This document shows, piece by piece, positions 1 through 6,121 of a stretch of 40,066 bases of DNA (positions are counted from its first letter, which is position 1; every line of letters starts with the position of its first letter). The notes beneath the pieces are model-generated. The model worked only from the letters and a program-made list of their open reading frames with translations. It was not told where the DNA came from and did no database searches. This DNA comes from a virus: positions 1-40,066 of IMG/VR virus record IMGVR_UViG_3300034236_000017; one strand, written 5' to 3'. The position numbers and the translations under genes are program-made.

Positions 1-1
1 C

Positions 2-472
2 ATGGCGAGTGCAGCATCCGACGTCGACGCCGCCTACGACCCTGGCAAGACGAACGTGCTCGTCGTGTCCGAGACCACCAACTCCGTCTTCGGCGACGGC
101 AAGACCGCAGCAGCGACGATCACCGACTATCTGACGTACATCAACGGCAGACTCGCAGCGCACCCCTGGGAGTACGTCGTGATGTTCGGGACCATCCCCC
201 GTGGCGGTCAGGCTGGGGACGCCACGAACAACGCGCGGCTGCTCGAGGTCGACGCGCTCGTTCAGGCCGACCTTGCTGCACACCACCTCGACGCGTTCTT
301 CGGCTTCCGCGACCTGTCGCCCTTCTATCAGGACGGCACCACCCGCGCCGGCTTCATGGCGAGCACCACGACCTGCTACGAATCGACCGCGCCCTACATC
401 CACCCCATCGGCACCGCCCGCGAACTCATGGCGTCACGTGTCGCCTACGGACTGCAGCGCATCCCCGTCTGA
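2..472 (+). CDS. SGNH-like hydrolase / tail protein, C-terminal part
   Basis: This is the C-terminal 156 codons of the gene that begins at GTG 39734 and runs off the right end. Joined through the 99-bp terminal repeat, the protein is about 234 aa. The ATG at base 2 is an internal Met, not a start. Visible SGNH/GDSL-like blocks are SETTNSVF (place of the G-x-N-D block), the strand WEYVVMF followed by PRGG, and IHPIGTARELMA near the end (place of the D-x-x-H block). The His is present but the Asp three residues before it is not (Pro there). Position at the end of the fibre cluster suggests a virion-borne esterase or carbohydrate-binding protein. The SGNH assignment is inference from motif order. 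Confidence 0.7.
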   Translation: MASAASDVDAAYDPGKTNVLVVSETTNSVFGDGKTAAATITDYLTYINGRLAAHPWEYVVMFGTIPRGGQAGDATNNARLLEVDALVQADLAAHHLDAFFGFRDLSPFYQDGTTRAGFMASTTTCYESTAPYIHPIGTARELMASRVAYGLQRIPV

Positions 473-491
473 CCCACCGCACCACCCGATC

Positions 492-523
492 GCGCCCGTC
501 ACCCTTGGTGGCGGGCGCTTTCG
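492..523 (+). terminator. Intrinsic terminator after the late operon
   Basis: A 12-bp stem (492-503 with 507-518, one G-T pair) closes a 3-nt loop and is followed by TTTCGTC. It lies 20 nt after the stop of the last rightward tail gene and just before the stop of the leftward gene ending at 537, so it separates two convergent transcripts. Confidence 0.75.
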
Positions 524-536
524 TCATGCCCCAGGG

Positions 537-1331
537 CTAGCGAACGACTTGAACGGTGACTACCGGCGACGTAGACCCGGCGAAGGTGTCACCGGCCTTC
601 GTCATCGCGCGGAACTTGAACTTCCCCGGGTCCGCGAATCGGACCTTGAAGACGCCCTTGCCCTGGGAGTCGGTGTAGGCGGTGTCCCACTTCACCCAGC
701 GAGTGCCCTTGCGATACTGAAGCGCGACCACCTCGTCCGCGAACGCGAAGGTCCCGGTCGATCGCTCGACCTTCAAGACGCTGACGAACTTCAGCGACTT
801 GCTCTTCGACATGTCGAAGGTCTTGGACGCTGGCTTCACCGTCGTGGTCGTCTTGGCTGCTCGCATCGAGAACGACTTCGTGAAAGCCACCGTCTGGCAG
901 TGCTGAGGACCAGTGGTCGGCGTGTAGTTCACCCAGCACCAGTACCCGGAGGCCTGGACCACGTAGGTCCCGGCTCCGTCGCAGCTGAAGAAGTCCCCGG
1001 TGTCATCGCCAATCTGGGTCTGGTCATCCGCACTTCGGTACACCGTGCGCGAAGAGGCCTCGGTCCCGTCCGGTCCGATCACCTTCAGGTCGACCTCGTA
1101 GTTGTAGGTCCCGTAGACGTTGCCCATCGCATGGGACTGCGCCGAGCCCCAATCGCTCAACGGCTTCAGACTGAAGGGGATGTCGTTGCAGGACTCATAG
1201 GTCACCCCGCTGGTGACCAGCAGCATGTTGGGGTCGGTCACGTCAGCGTGCGCAGGAGCAGCAAGCCCCACCGTGGCAATGACAGTTCCCGAGGCGCAGA
1301 GGACGAGGTGGCGAAGAAGTGAGCGAGGCAT
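537..1331 (-). CDS. Secreted Ig-like-domain protein, probable lysogenic-conversion gene
   Basis: 264 aa with a clear Sec signal peptide: basic N-terminus, hydrophobic stretch from about residue 8, and an AHA cleavage site near residue 29. The mature part has four or five Cys (for example SCDG, GYWCWV) compatible with disulfides. The C-terminal about 110 residues (from the TTTTVKPASK segment) look like a beta-sandwich Ig-like repeat of actinobacterial secreted proteins, with a VALQYRKGTRWVKW strand and a final TVQVV strand. It is transcribed against its rightward neighbours, stands alone, and lies next to attP, the usual place for a moron expressed from the prophage. No enzyme motif is visible. 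The role is unknown; a surface, adhesion or exclusion function is only a guess. Confidence 0.75.
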   Translation of the reverse strand: MPRSLLRHLVLCASGTVIATVGLAAPAHADVTDPNMLLVTSGVTYESCNDIPFSLKPLSDWGSAQSHAMGNVYGTYNYEVDLKVIGPDGTEASSRTVYRSADDQTQIGDDTGDFFSCDGAGTYVVQASGYWCWVNYTPTTGPQHCQTVAFTKSFSMRAAKTTTTVKPASKTFDMSKSKSLKFVSVLKVERSTGTFAFADEVVALQYRKGTRWVKWDTAYTDSQGKGVFKVRFADPGKFKFRAMTKAGDTFAGSTSPVVTVQVVR

Positions 1332-1387
1332 GCTGGTGACAGTAGTTCGCCTCGCGCCTACTGGCGAGGCTTTCAGGGAACCTCGCC
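1323..1387 (-). promoter_or_regulatory. Promoter/operator of the secreted-protein gene
   Basis: On the minus strand a TACTGT hexamer (1344-1339) lies 7 nt before the ATG at 1331, so the mRNA would be leaderless or nearly so. No good -35 is visible. The motif GCGAGG occurs four times around it: 1323-1328, inverted 1350-1355, 1364-1369, and inverted 1381-1386 (as CCTCGC). Two of these form the inverted repeat GCCTCGC/GCGAGGC (1349-1355 and 1364-1370). This looks like a regulator site overlapping the -35 region. Inference only. Confidence 0.4.
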
Positions 1388-1423
1388 ACCCCGTTGTCGG
1401 TGACGGGTCATAGCGTCCCCGCC

Positions 1424-1555
1424 ATGCCCACCGACACCAACCGCCGCCCAGGCCACGCCACCTGCGAGCCCTGCGGCTGCGTCACCTACAAGAGCGACCA
1501 CTGCCGCCACGACCACGACCCGTGGACCGCAGACAGCGCCAGGGCCGAGCAGTGA
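1424..1555 (+). CDS. Small Cys/His-rich protein (43 aa)
   Basis: ATG 1424 gives 43 aa with CEPCGC and a later CRHDHD, which could hold one zinc ion. The stop overlaps the next gene's GTG by 4 nt, so the two are translationally coupled. No clear Shine-Dalgarno sequence is visible. A TAGCGT hexamer 7 nt upstream would allow leaderless transcription. Function unknown. Confidence 0.5.
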   Translation: MPTDTNRRPGHATCEPCGCVTYKSDHCRHDHDPWTADSARAEQ

Positions 1556-1839
1556 GCACCCCGCTGTCGGTCCGCGACACGATGATGCTCGACTTCGAAC
1601 GCAGCTGGTGGAAGTACGCCGGCGCGAAGGACGAAGAGATCCGCGAGCAGTTCGGGCTCACCTCCGTGCGCTATTACGCCGTGCTGAACGGGCTGATCGA
1701 CCGGCCCGAGGCCATGGCGTACGACGCGATGGTCGTGCGCCGACTCCTACGGCTACGGGAGCGACGGGCCATGTTGCGTGTTGACGTATCAACATCGCGC
1801 CCGTATCGACCCGTTCTGAGCGGTCCCGAAACCCACTGA
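1552..1839 (+). CDS. DUF3263 family protein
   Basis: 95 aa from GTG 1552. The core FERSWWKYAGAKDEEIREQF, followed by RYYAVLNGLIDRPEA and RRLLRLRERR, is the hallmark of DUF3263, a small helical actinobacterial family common in phages and probably DNA-binding (HTH-like). GTG 1552 is preferred over an upstream GTG at 1522 because it overlaps the previous stop by 4 nt and begins just before the conserved part. The last 20 codons contain a candidate integrase arm site (1777-1788), so this gene's 3' end doubles as the left arm of attP. The function of the family is not established. Confidence 0.8.
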   Translation: MSTPLSVRDTMMLDFERSWWKYAGAKDEEIREQFGLTSVRYYAVLNGLIDRPEAMAYDAMVVRRLLRLRERRAMLRVDVSTSRPYRPVLSGPETH

Positions 1840-1977
1840 TCCAGGCTCAGTCGTACCTCGTTGCGCTCAGATAATGCGCGTTCAAGTCCCGTTACTCACC
1901 CCGAGTTGCAAGCCCCTGACCTGCGGAAACGCGGCTCAGGGGCTTGCTTCATTTCTTACGTCAACACGACGTCAACG
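1777..1977. other. attP: tRNA-3'-end core flanked by integrase arm sites
   Basis: The core lies at about 1880-1905. It reads like the T-loop, T-stem and acceptor 3' half of a tRNA (TTCAAGT, then CCCGT, then TACTCACC), but the upstream T-stem half does not pair, so this is a tRNA fragment and not a tRNA gene. The 12-mer TACGTCAACACG occurs at 1957-1968 and, inverted, at 1777-1788. A third copy, ACGTCAAC, lies at 1969-1976. Inverted left arm, core, and two direct right arms is the classic layout for a tyrosine-integrase attP, and the integrase gene follows at 2180. The host tRNA cannot be identified with confidence. Confidence 0.8.
1910..1954. terminator. Strong hairpin beside the att core
   Basis: A 10-bp perfect stem (AAGCCCCTGA with TCAGGGGCTT), one C-C mismatch, then five more pairs close a GAAA tetraloop. 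The hairpin spans 1910-1945 and is followed by GCTTCATTT. It sits a few bases after the tRNA-like core, where a host tRNA terminator would be. It may be part of the identity block shared with the host, or a terminator for the DUF3263 transcript. Confidence 0.7.
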
Positions 1978-1985
1978 AAACGGCG

Positions 1986-1991
1986 TATATT
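1986..1991 (+). promoter_or_regulatory. Candidate -10 for the integrase operon
   Basis: TATATT ends 6 nt before ATG 1998, the start of the small gene coupled to the integrase, so a leaderless transcript is likely. The CGTCAAC arm repeats at 1959-1976 occupy the -35/spacer zone, so bound integrase could repress its own promoter. The -35 is weak. Confidence 0.45.
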
Positions 1992-1997
1992 ACTCAC

Positions 1998-2180
1998 ATG
2001 AAAACCCCTGTCGCGCAGGCTCAGACCGACCATGCGGAGGCGCTCAAAAGGGTGCGCGCTCTAGCGGAACAGTGGAACGAAACGCCCGATTACACGCCCA
2101 GCGTCTACGACCAGGGGCGAGTTGACCAGCGTCACGACATGACGATGCAGCTTCTCGAGGCGTTGGGCGACCAGGCCTGA
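1998..2180 (+). CDS. Small protein co-transcribed with integrase (60 aa)
   Basis: 60 aa, mostly charged and helical, beginning MKTPVAQAQTDHAEAL. ATG 1998 is chosen because a -10 hexamer ends only 6 nt upstream; an earlier in-frame start would lie in the attP arm. The stop TGA shares its last base with the integrase ATG at 2180, so translation is coupled. It resembles small accessory proteins found before actinophage integrases, but I recognise no family. Confidence 0.6.
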   Translation: MKTPVAQAQTDHAEALKRVRALAEQWNETPDYTPSVYDQGRVDQRHDMTMQLLEALGDQA

Positions 2181-3379
2181 TGGCCTCCGTTCGCACCCGC
2201 CAGGCCAGGGACGGCTCCACGACGTACGCCGTCCTCTACCGCGTGGGCAAGAAGCAGTCGTCGCGCGCCTTCACCGACTCGAAGTCGGCCGAGAAGTTCA
2301 AGACGCTGTGCGACGTGCTCGGCCCGATGAAGGCCATCGCGACCATCGAGGCGGACGGGACCGGGGCGCTCACGCTCGACCAGCTCGCGGCCGAGTTCTT
2401 CGACTGGAAGAAGCGCGACGTCGAGCTCCGCACGATCAAGGACTATCGCCGCGACTACGCCAACTGGATCCAGCCGCGCCTGGGGCACCGCGTCGCTGAG
2501 ACGGTCGACGAGCTCGACGTGCAGCAGCTGGTCGACCACATGGCGACCCGCCTCGATGCGAAGTCGGTCGGCGACCGGCACATGATCCTGCACTCCATCT
2601 ACAAGTACGGCTCGGCCCGGTCCCGGCGCCTGGTCACGCACAACCCCTGCCTCGAGACGCAGATGCCGAAGCGGACGAAGAAGCCGCCGAAGGGCGTCCC
2701 GCTCCCAGCCTGGTTCGCGCTCCGTGCCCACGGTCGGGACATCGAGCCCGATGCGCTCGACCTCGCCGAGTTCATCGTCGCCACCGGCTGGCGCTGGTCC
2801 GAGGCCGCAGCCCTGACCATCGAGCATGTCGACTGCTATTTCGACGACGATGGCACGGACCTCACCGTCGCCACCATGGGCAACGTGATGCGCGCCGGCC
2901 AGGTGGTCCCGGGCGCCAAGTCGCGCGCAGGGTTCCGGGCCAGCAAGGTCCCGGAGCCCGCGGCGTCGATCGTGCGCCGGCGGATGGTCGGCAAGGGGCC
3001 GACCGATCTCATCTTCACCAACGACCAGGGCCGCAAGTGGTACCAGCAGAACTTCCTCAACCGGACATGGCCGCGGATCCTGCGCGCGGCCGGCCTGCCC
3101 GATGACCCGGGCACGCGCTACACCCCGCACCAGCTGCGCCACACCCAGCCGATGCTGCTCAACCGAGCTGGGGCGACGCCGGCCGAGATGCAGCGACGGA
3201 TGGGCCACGAGTCCATCACCACGACGCTGAACGTCTACGGCGGGATGATCGACGACATCCCCAACGACGTGCTGGCCAAGGTCTCCGCGCTGCTCTCGGA
3301 CGCCTCCCCCGTCATCGAGGGGTCCGTGGTGTCGGGCGAGCTGGTCTCCGGCGATACCACCGCTGCCACGCCTCGATGA
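2180..3379 (+). CDS. int: Tyrosine-type site-specific integrase
   Basis: 399 aa, normal for phage integrases. It inserts and, with an excisionase, removes the phage at a host tRNA gene. The N-terminal about 60 residues form an arm-binding-type domain, about 70-160 a SAM-like core-binding domain, and about 175-370 the catalytic domain. Catalytic residues visible: Arg205 in GWRWSEA, His317 and Arg320 in HQLRH, His343 in GHES, and the nucleophile Tyr353 in NVYGG. The attP it should use lies directly upstream. The 3' end overlaps the convergent ImmA-like gene by 68 bp. The last about 30 residues are a polar tail. Confidence 0.96.
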   Translation: MASVRTRQARDGSTTYAVLYRVGKKQSSRAFTDSKSAEKFKTLCDVLGPMKAIATIEADGTGALTLDQLAAEFFDWKKRDVELRTIKDYRRDYANWIQPRLGHRVAETVDELDVQQLVDHMATRLDAKSVGDRHMILHSIYKYGSARSRRLVTHNPCLETQMPKRTKKPPKGVPLPAWFALRAHGRDIEPDALDLAEFIVATGWRWSEAAALTIEHVDCYFDDDGTDLTVATMGNVMRAGQVVPGAKSRAGFRASKVPEPAASIVRRRMVGKGPTDLIFTNDQGRKWYQQNFLNRTWPRILRAAGLPDDPGTRYTPHQLRHTQPMLLNRAGATPAEMQRRMGHESITTTLNVYGGMIDDIPNDVLAKVSALLSDASPVIEGSVVSGELVSGDTTAATPR

Positions 3380-3713
3380 GGTGCGGCGTCACGCCCAGCT
3401 CGTCGGCGAGCGCGCCCGTGTGACAGCCCACTGCGCGCTCGGCGGCCTGGTAGGCCTTCACGTTGATGATGAGGCTGGCGCCGTATTCCGAGGCCCGACG
3501 CTCGGCCCGCGGGGTCGAGCAACGGTCTCCGAAGACTGCGTGACCCACCTCGTGGGCCAATGCCGCGGTGGCCTGCGCCCGGGTCAGGCGCCGGTTGAGC
3601 ACGATCGTTCGTGAGTCGTCGAGGTAGTGCCCTCGCCTCCGCTCCCCCAGGTCTGCCCACTCCACCTCGAGGTCGAGGTCAGCACAGTGGGCGTACAGCA
3701 GATCCATTCTCAC
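3312..3713 (-). CDS. ImmA/IrrE-type metallopeptidase
   Basis: 133 aa with the zinc-protease signature HEVGH in ALAHEVGHAVFGD, as in ImmA/IrrE (COG2856) peptidases that cleave or inactivate the partner phage repressor. It starts at GTG 3713, overlapping the repressor stop by 4 nt; ATG 3707 is a close alternative. The adjacent XRE repressor makes this an ImmR/ImmA-like pair, as in ICEBs1, which links induction to proteolysis of the repressor. Its 3' end is convergent with and overlaps the integrase end by 68 bp, so the two opposing transcripts could interfere. Confidence 0.9.
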   Translation of the reverse strand: MRMDLLYAHCADLDLEVEWADLGERRRGHYLDDSRTIVLNRRLTRAQATAALAHEVGHAVFGDRCSTPRAERRASEYGASLIINVKAYQAAERAVGCHTGALADELGVTPHLIEAWQRWYRRRPARPTPRTPR

Positions 3714-4288
3714 GGCTCGTTTCGCGACTCCTGTTCTCCGGCGATGTCGCCGTCCTCGTGAGCGGCGATTGCCTCTCGGACACTAGGTGTCCCCTCCGAC
3801 AGTGACGGGACGAGAGACAGGGGCCCGATCTCATCGAGTGCCTGATTGAGGGCGATCCAGTGTCGCTTCTCCGCCTCGCGGTCCAACGACTCGGCGTACT
3901 CCGTGTCCTCCGCGCGCGTCAGCAGCTCGCGCAAGAGCTCGGCGTTGGTGAACCGGGACAGCGACAGCCCGGAGTCCTCCTCGTTCAGCTGGGCGTTCGC
4001 CCGCCTGTTCGCCTCCTCGTAGCGACGGCGTTGGCGTTCGTCGACCTCGTGCTCGGCCACGTTCATGTTGGGTGAAAGTTTCAGGGCCTCGCGCACCTTC
4101 TCGACAGTGCCGGCCTGCGGCACCAGGTTGCCGCTCTCGAGGTTGCCCACCGACTTGAGGGACACCCCAGCCGCGTCGGCCAGGTCTTGCTGCGTCCAGT
4201 TCCAGACCTTGCGGGCCCTGATGATGAGCGGCACCCACTGAGCACGTTCGTCTCTGTCCATGCCGTCATGCTCTCGGTTCTTGCTCAT
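3710..4288 (-). CDS. XRE-family immunity repressor
   Basis: 192 aa from ATG 4288 (TTG 4297 and ATG 4261 are alternatives). An N-terminal helix-turn-helix covers about residues 16-75 (WTQQDLADAAGVSLKSVGNLESG). The C-terminal half is acidic and helical with no peptidase motif, so inactivation should depend on the ImmA-like partner encoded 4 nt overlapping downstream, not on LexA-like self-cleavage. It is transcribed away from the Cro-like gene at 4372 across an 83-bp control region. A role as the lysogeny repressor is inferred from family and position. Confidence 0.87.
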   Translation of the reverse strand: MSKNREHDGMDRDERAQWVPLIIRARKVWNWTQQDLADAAGVSLKSVGNLESGNLVPQAGTVEKVREALKLSPNMNVAEHEVDERQRRRYEEANRRANAQLNEEDSGLSLSRFTNAELLRELLTRAEDTEYAESLDREAEKRHWIALNQALDEIGPLSLVPSLSEGTPSVREAIAAHEDGDIAGEQESRNEP

Positions 4289-4371
4289 TACCTGCAAGCG
4301 TAGAGCAAAAAATCAGTAGTTCTACGTAGTAGCACTTGCCTTGATGAGCAAGAGCGTTTAATTTCTTACTC
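4289..4371. promoter_or_regulatory. Divergent immunity control region
   Basis: An AT-richer gap between repressor and Cro-like gene. It has the palindrome CTACGTAG (4322-4329) inside AGTAGTTCTACGTAGTAG, plus a related CGTAG half-site at 4300-4304, which are likely operators. The rightward promoter is probably CTTGCC (4335-4340), 16-bp spacer, TTTAAT (4357-4362), with the ATG of the Cro-like gene only 9 nt after the -10. The leftward promoter is not clear. Which protein binds which half-site cannot be read from sequence. Confidence 0.6.
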
Positions 4372-4599
4372 ATGGCAGCAAGAAGTAACACCAACGGCTT
4401 GGGCATCGCGATCCGCGCACTGCGCAAGACCGCAGGCCTGACCCTAGAGGACGTTTCCGCCATCGCTGGCGTCAGCACCAACTACCTGTCCCGCGCCGAG
4501 AACGGATTGGTCGAGCCTTCGGCCTCTTGGGTGGAGGTGGTCGTCACGGCCATGGGCGATCACATGGCAGCTGCTGAGATCCAGGCGCTGTCGGCATGA
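4372..4599 (+). CDS. Cro-like XRE helix-turn-helix protein
   Basis: 75 aa, nearly all one HTH_3 domain: IRALRKTAGLTLEDVSAIAG, then STNYLSRAENGLVEPSASWV. It is divergent from the repressor and probably acts as the lytic-side regulator on the shared operators. The ATG lies directly after the candidate -10, so the mRNA is leaderless. The stop overlaps the next start by 4 nt. Confidence 0.85.
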   Translation: MAARSNTNGLGIAIRALRKTAGLTLEDVSAIAGVSTNYLSRAENGLVEPSASWVEVVVTAMGDHMAAAEIQALSA

Positions 4600-4841
4600 C
4601 CGAGCTGCTGAGCGACCACGGGCTCGCCAAGGTCTTCGGCGGCGACGTCACGGAGCGGACGGTGGCCGACTGGCGCCGTCGCTACGACTGGCCGCACATC
4701 ACGGTCGGGCGCACGGTGCGCTACACCCCCGAGCACGTCGAGCAGATCCTCGCTCAGCACCAGACGACCACTGGCCCGGCGCTGACATCCATTCCGGGCC
4801 AGACCCGGCGCAGCGCCTCCCGGTCTCGAGCGACGGCATGA
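4596..4841 (+). CDS. Excisionase-like HTH (MerR/HTH_17-type) protein
   Basis: 81 aa. The first about 55 residues carry a winged-helix signature of small MerR-like or Xis proteins: KVFGGDVTERTVADWRRRY, then WPHITVGRTVRYTPEHVEQIL. The tail is basic and disordered. As the first early gene after Cro and with attP and integrase on the same arm, it is the best candidate for the recombination directionality factor. A plain transcription regulator is the alternative. Confidence 0.7.
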   Translation: MTELLSDHGLAKVFGGDVTERTVADWRRRYDWPHITVGRTVRYTPEHVEQILAQHQTTTGPALTSIPGQTRRSASRSRATA

Positions 4842-4954
4842 ACTGCGTCGCCGGGTGCATCTGCAACTGCGGACAGGGCGGCTGCGGCTGCCACGAGGGC
4901 CAGCGCCCGACGCTGCCCCCGCTCCCCCAGCGCAAGCCGAAGGCGAAGACATGA
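4838..4954 (+). CDS. Tiny Cys-rich protein (38 aa)
   Basis: 38 aa, overlapping neighbours by 4 nt at both ends (ATGA). Six Cys fall within its first 18 residues (CVAGCICNC, then CGCHEG), followed by a Pro/Lys-rich tail. Probably a metal-binding or disulfide-rich peptide. No family recognised; supported mainly by the tight coupling and by the many similar neighbours. Confidence 0.5.
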   Translation: MNCVAGCICNCGQGGCGCHEGQRPTLPPLPQRKPKAKT

Positions 4955-5082
4955 CCGAGACGCCACTACCCGGGCCGTCGTGCCGCATGTGCGCCGAGCT
5001 GGGCCGTCGCCAGAACAAGGAAGCGATCGTCCGCAAGGGCCGCGTTGTCGGCCTCTACTGCCCGACCTGCGACCGCCCCTGA
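4951..5082 (+). CDS. Zinc-ribbon mini-protein (43 aa)
   Basis: 43 aa with two CxxC knuckles, CRMC and CPTC, separated by 22 residues, the spacing of a zinc ribbon. ATGA overlap with the preceding gene. Likely a small nucleic-acid or protein-binding Zn protein. It closes the first early run; a hairpin-rich gap follows. Confidence 0.6.
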   Translation: MTETPLPGPSCRMCAELGRRQNKEAIVRKGRVVGLYCPTCDRP

Positions 5083-5084
5083 TC

Positions 5085-5169
5085 GTCACCTCTCGTCGTG
5101 ACCACCCATGGCGAGAGGTGACAACCCAGAACAGCACGAAACCCCCGCAACCGGCCAGGCCTCGGGGGT
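5085..5169 (+). promoter_or_regulatory. Two hairpins in an early leader
   Basis: The 116-bp gap holds a perfect 11-bp inverted repeat (5085-5095 with 5112-5122, 16-nt loop) and a second 7-bp stem ACCCCCG/CGGGGGT (5141-5147 with 5163-5169). The first arm can also pair with GTGAC at 5098-5102, giving a competing smaller hairpin. No T-run follows. It could be an attenuator, an RNA-processing site or a small RNA. Confidence 0.45.
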
Positions 5170-5198
5170 CTCGCAACAACTCACACGAAGGGTACGAC

Positions 5199-5357
5199 AT
5201 GAACCAGCAAGAGAGCATCCCGCAAGTAGGCGGCTGGGTCGGCATCGTCGACGGCCAGCTGCTCCTCGTCCGCACCTACGCCGACGAGACCGTGACCGTG
5301 GCCATCCGCAACGACGAGCGCTGGGGCCCCGAGGTCGAGCTCGAGGTGGCTCCATGA
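5199..5357 (+). CDS. Small hypothetical protein (52 aa)
   Basis: 52 aa starting MNQQESIPQVGGWVG, with predicted beta strands (LLLVRTY, TVTVAI). ATG 5199 follows CGAAGGG as a fair ribosome-binding site and stands 30 nt after the second leader hairpin. The stop overlaps the next ATG by 4 nt. It looks like a single small beta-barrel. No known family. Confidence 0.6.
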   Translation: MNQQESIPQVGGWVGIVDGQLLLVRTYADETVTVAIRNDERWGPEVELEVAP

Positions 5358-5545
5358 GCGCCTACGAGATCGCCGGCCTGACGCTCTGCGCCCTGATGCT
5401 CGCGTGGCTGGCTCTCGACGCCCGGGCCGCCGCGAAGCGCAAGGCGTTCCGCGCCCACGTCGACCAGGCCCTCGCTGCCCATGCCGCCGACGTCCGCAAG
5501 CGCGGCCTCGACGCCAACGCAAGCGGCCACAGGTGGCAGGGATGA
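5354..5545 (+). CDS. Single-span membrane protein (63 aa)
   Basis: 63 aa. Residues about 4-23 (IAGLTLCALMLAWLALDA) form one transmembrane helix, followed by a basic, helical cytoplasmic tail (AAAKRKAFRAHVDQAL). ATGA overlaps on both sides. Early small membrane proteins of this kind often act in host take-over or superinfection exclusion, but nothing here shows which. Confidence 0.6.
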   Translation: MSAYEIAGLTLCALMLAWLALDARAAAKRKAFRAHVDQALAAHAADVRKRGLDANASGHRWQG

Positions 5546-5715
5546 TCCCCGGCGGTTCGTTCGACCACATCACCTGTCGCGACTGCGGGGCGCCCGTCTG
5601 TGACGAGGCCTGCCCGTCCGCTCAGGCCGTCGACCACGAGCGGATCCTCGCCGAGATCGACGCCTACGAGGACCACATGGCCACCACCTATCCGGACGAG
5701 AGGTGGGCGGCATGA
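5542..5715 (+). CDS. Small Cys-rich protein (57 aa)
   Basis: 57 aa with CRDC and a second CDEAC pair eight residues later, so one zinc knuckle, then an acidic helix (ERILAEIDAYEDHM). Coupled by ATGA overlaps to both neighbours. Unknown function. Confidence 0.6.
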   Translation: MIPGGSFDHITCRDCGAPVCDEACPSAQAVDHERILAEIDAYEDHMATTYPDERWAA

Positions 5716-5957
5716 GCGGCCGACTGATCGCAATGCAGGGCTGGCCGCCCCTCGCGTGCCAGGAGGTTGTGGCAAAGGCCGCGACCCGGGACCAGCAGGC
5801 CACCGCCGACCTGATCCTCGACGTCGCCACCAAGGACGCCATCGCCGCACTCGCCAGCAAGGCAGGCACTCCCTCCTACCGGGTCGCTCGCGCCGAGCTG
5901 CTCCTCGCGAAGGCCGGAGCGTCCGCTGACCGCATCCTCGGAAGGGGTCCGCGATGA
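5712..5957 (+). CDS. Small helical hypothetical protein (81 aa)
   Basis: 81 aa, Ala-rich and helical, without Cys clusters or a membrane span. The C-terminal half (SYRVARAELLLAKAGASADRIL) looks amphipathic. ATG 5712 overlaps the previous stop by 4 nt, and the stop overlaps the next ATG. No family recognised. Confidence 0.6.
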   Translation: MSGRLIAMQGWPPLACQEVVAKAATRDQQATADLILDVATKDAIAALASKAGTPSYRVARAELLLAKAGASADRILGRGPR

Positions 5958-6121
5958 ACGAGCCCACCACGCCCGAAGTCCTCGCCGGACTCACCACTAC
6001 CCGCGAGACCGACCAGGCCAGCCGCCTCGCGCAGCTGCTCCTTGCTGCCAAGTACGTCGGCCTCTTCACCTTCGCCTCCTCCCCTCTCATCCTCGTGGTG
6101 GCCGTGGTGATGTCGCGATGA
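5954..6121 (+). CDS. Small C-terminally anchored membrane protein (55 aa)
   Basis: 55 aa. The first 35 residues are polar and helical; the last about 20 (LFTFASSPLILVVAVVMSR) form a likely tail-anchor membrane segment. ATGA overlaps with both neighbours. Second small membrane protein in the early run. Role unknown. Confidence 0.55.
   Translation: MNEPTTPEVLAGLTTTRETDQASRLAQLLLAAKYVGLFTFASSPLILVVAVVMSR

Noticed and set aside
2-100. 99-bp ends as a biological direct terminal repeat (T7-like)
   Set aside because: The repeat lies inside one gene at an arbitrary place, far from the terminase, and its length looks like an assembler overlap.
1871-1945. A complete tRNA gene
   Set aside because: Only the T-loop, 3' T-stem and acceptor 3' strand are present; the 5' T-stem half does not pair and no anticodon arm precedes it.
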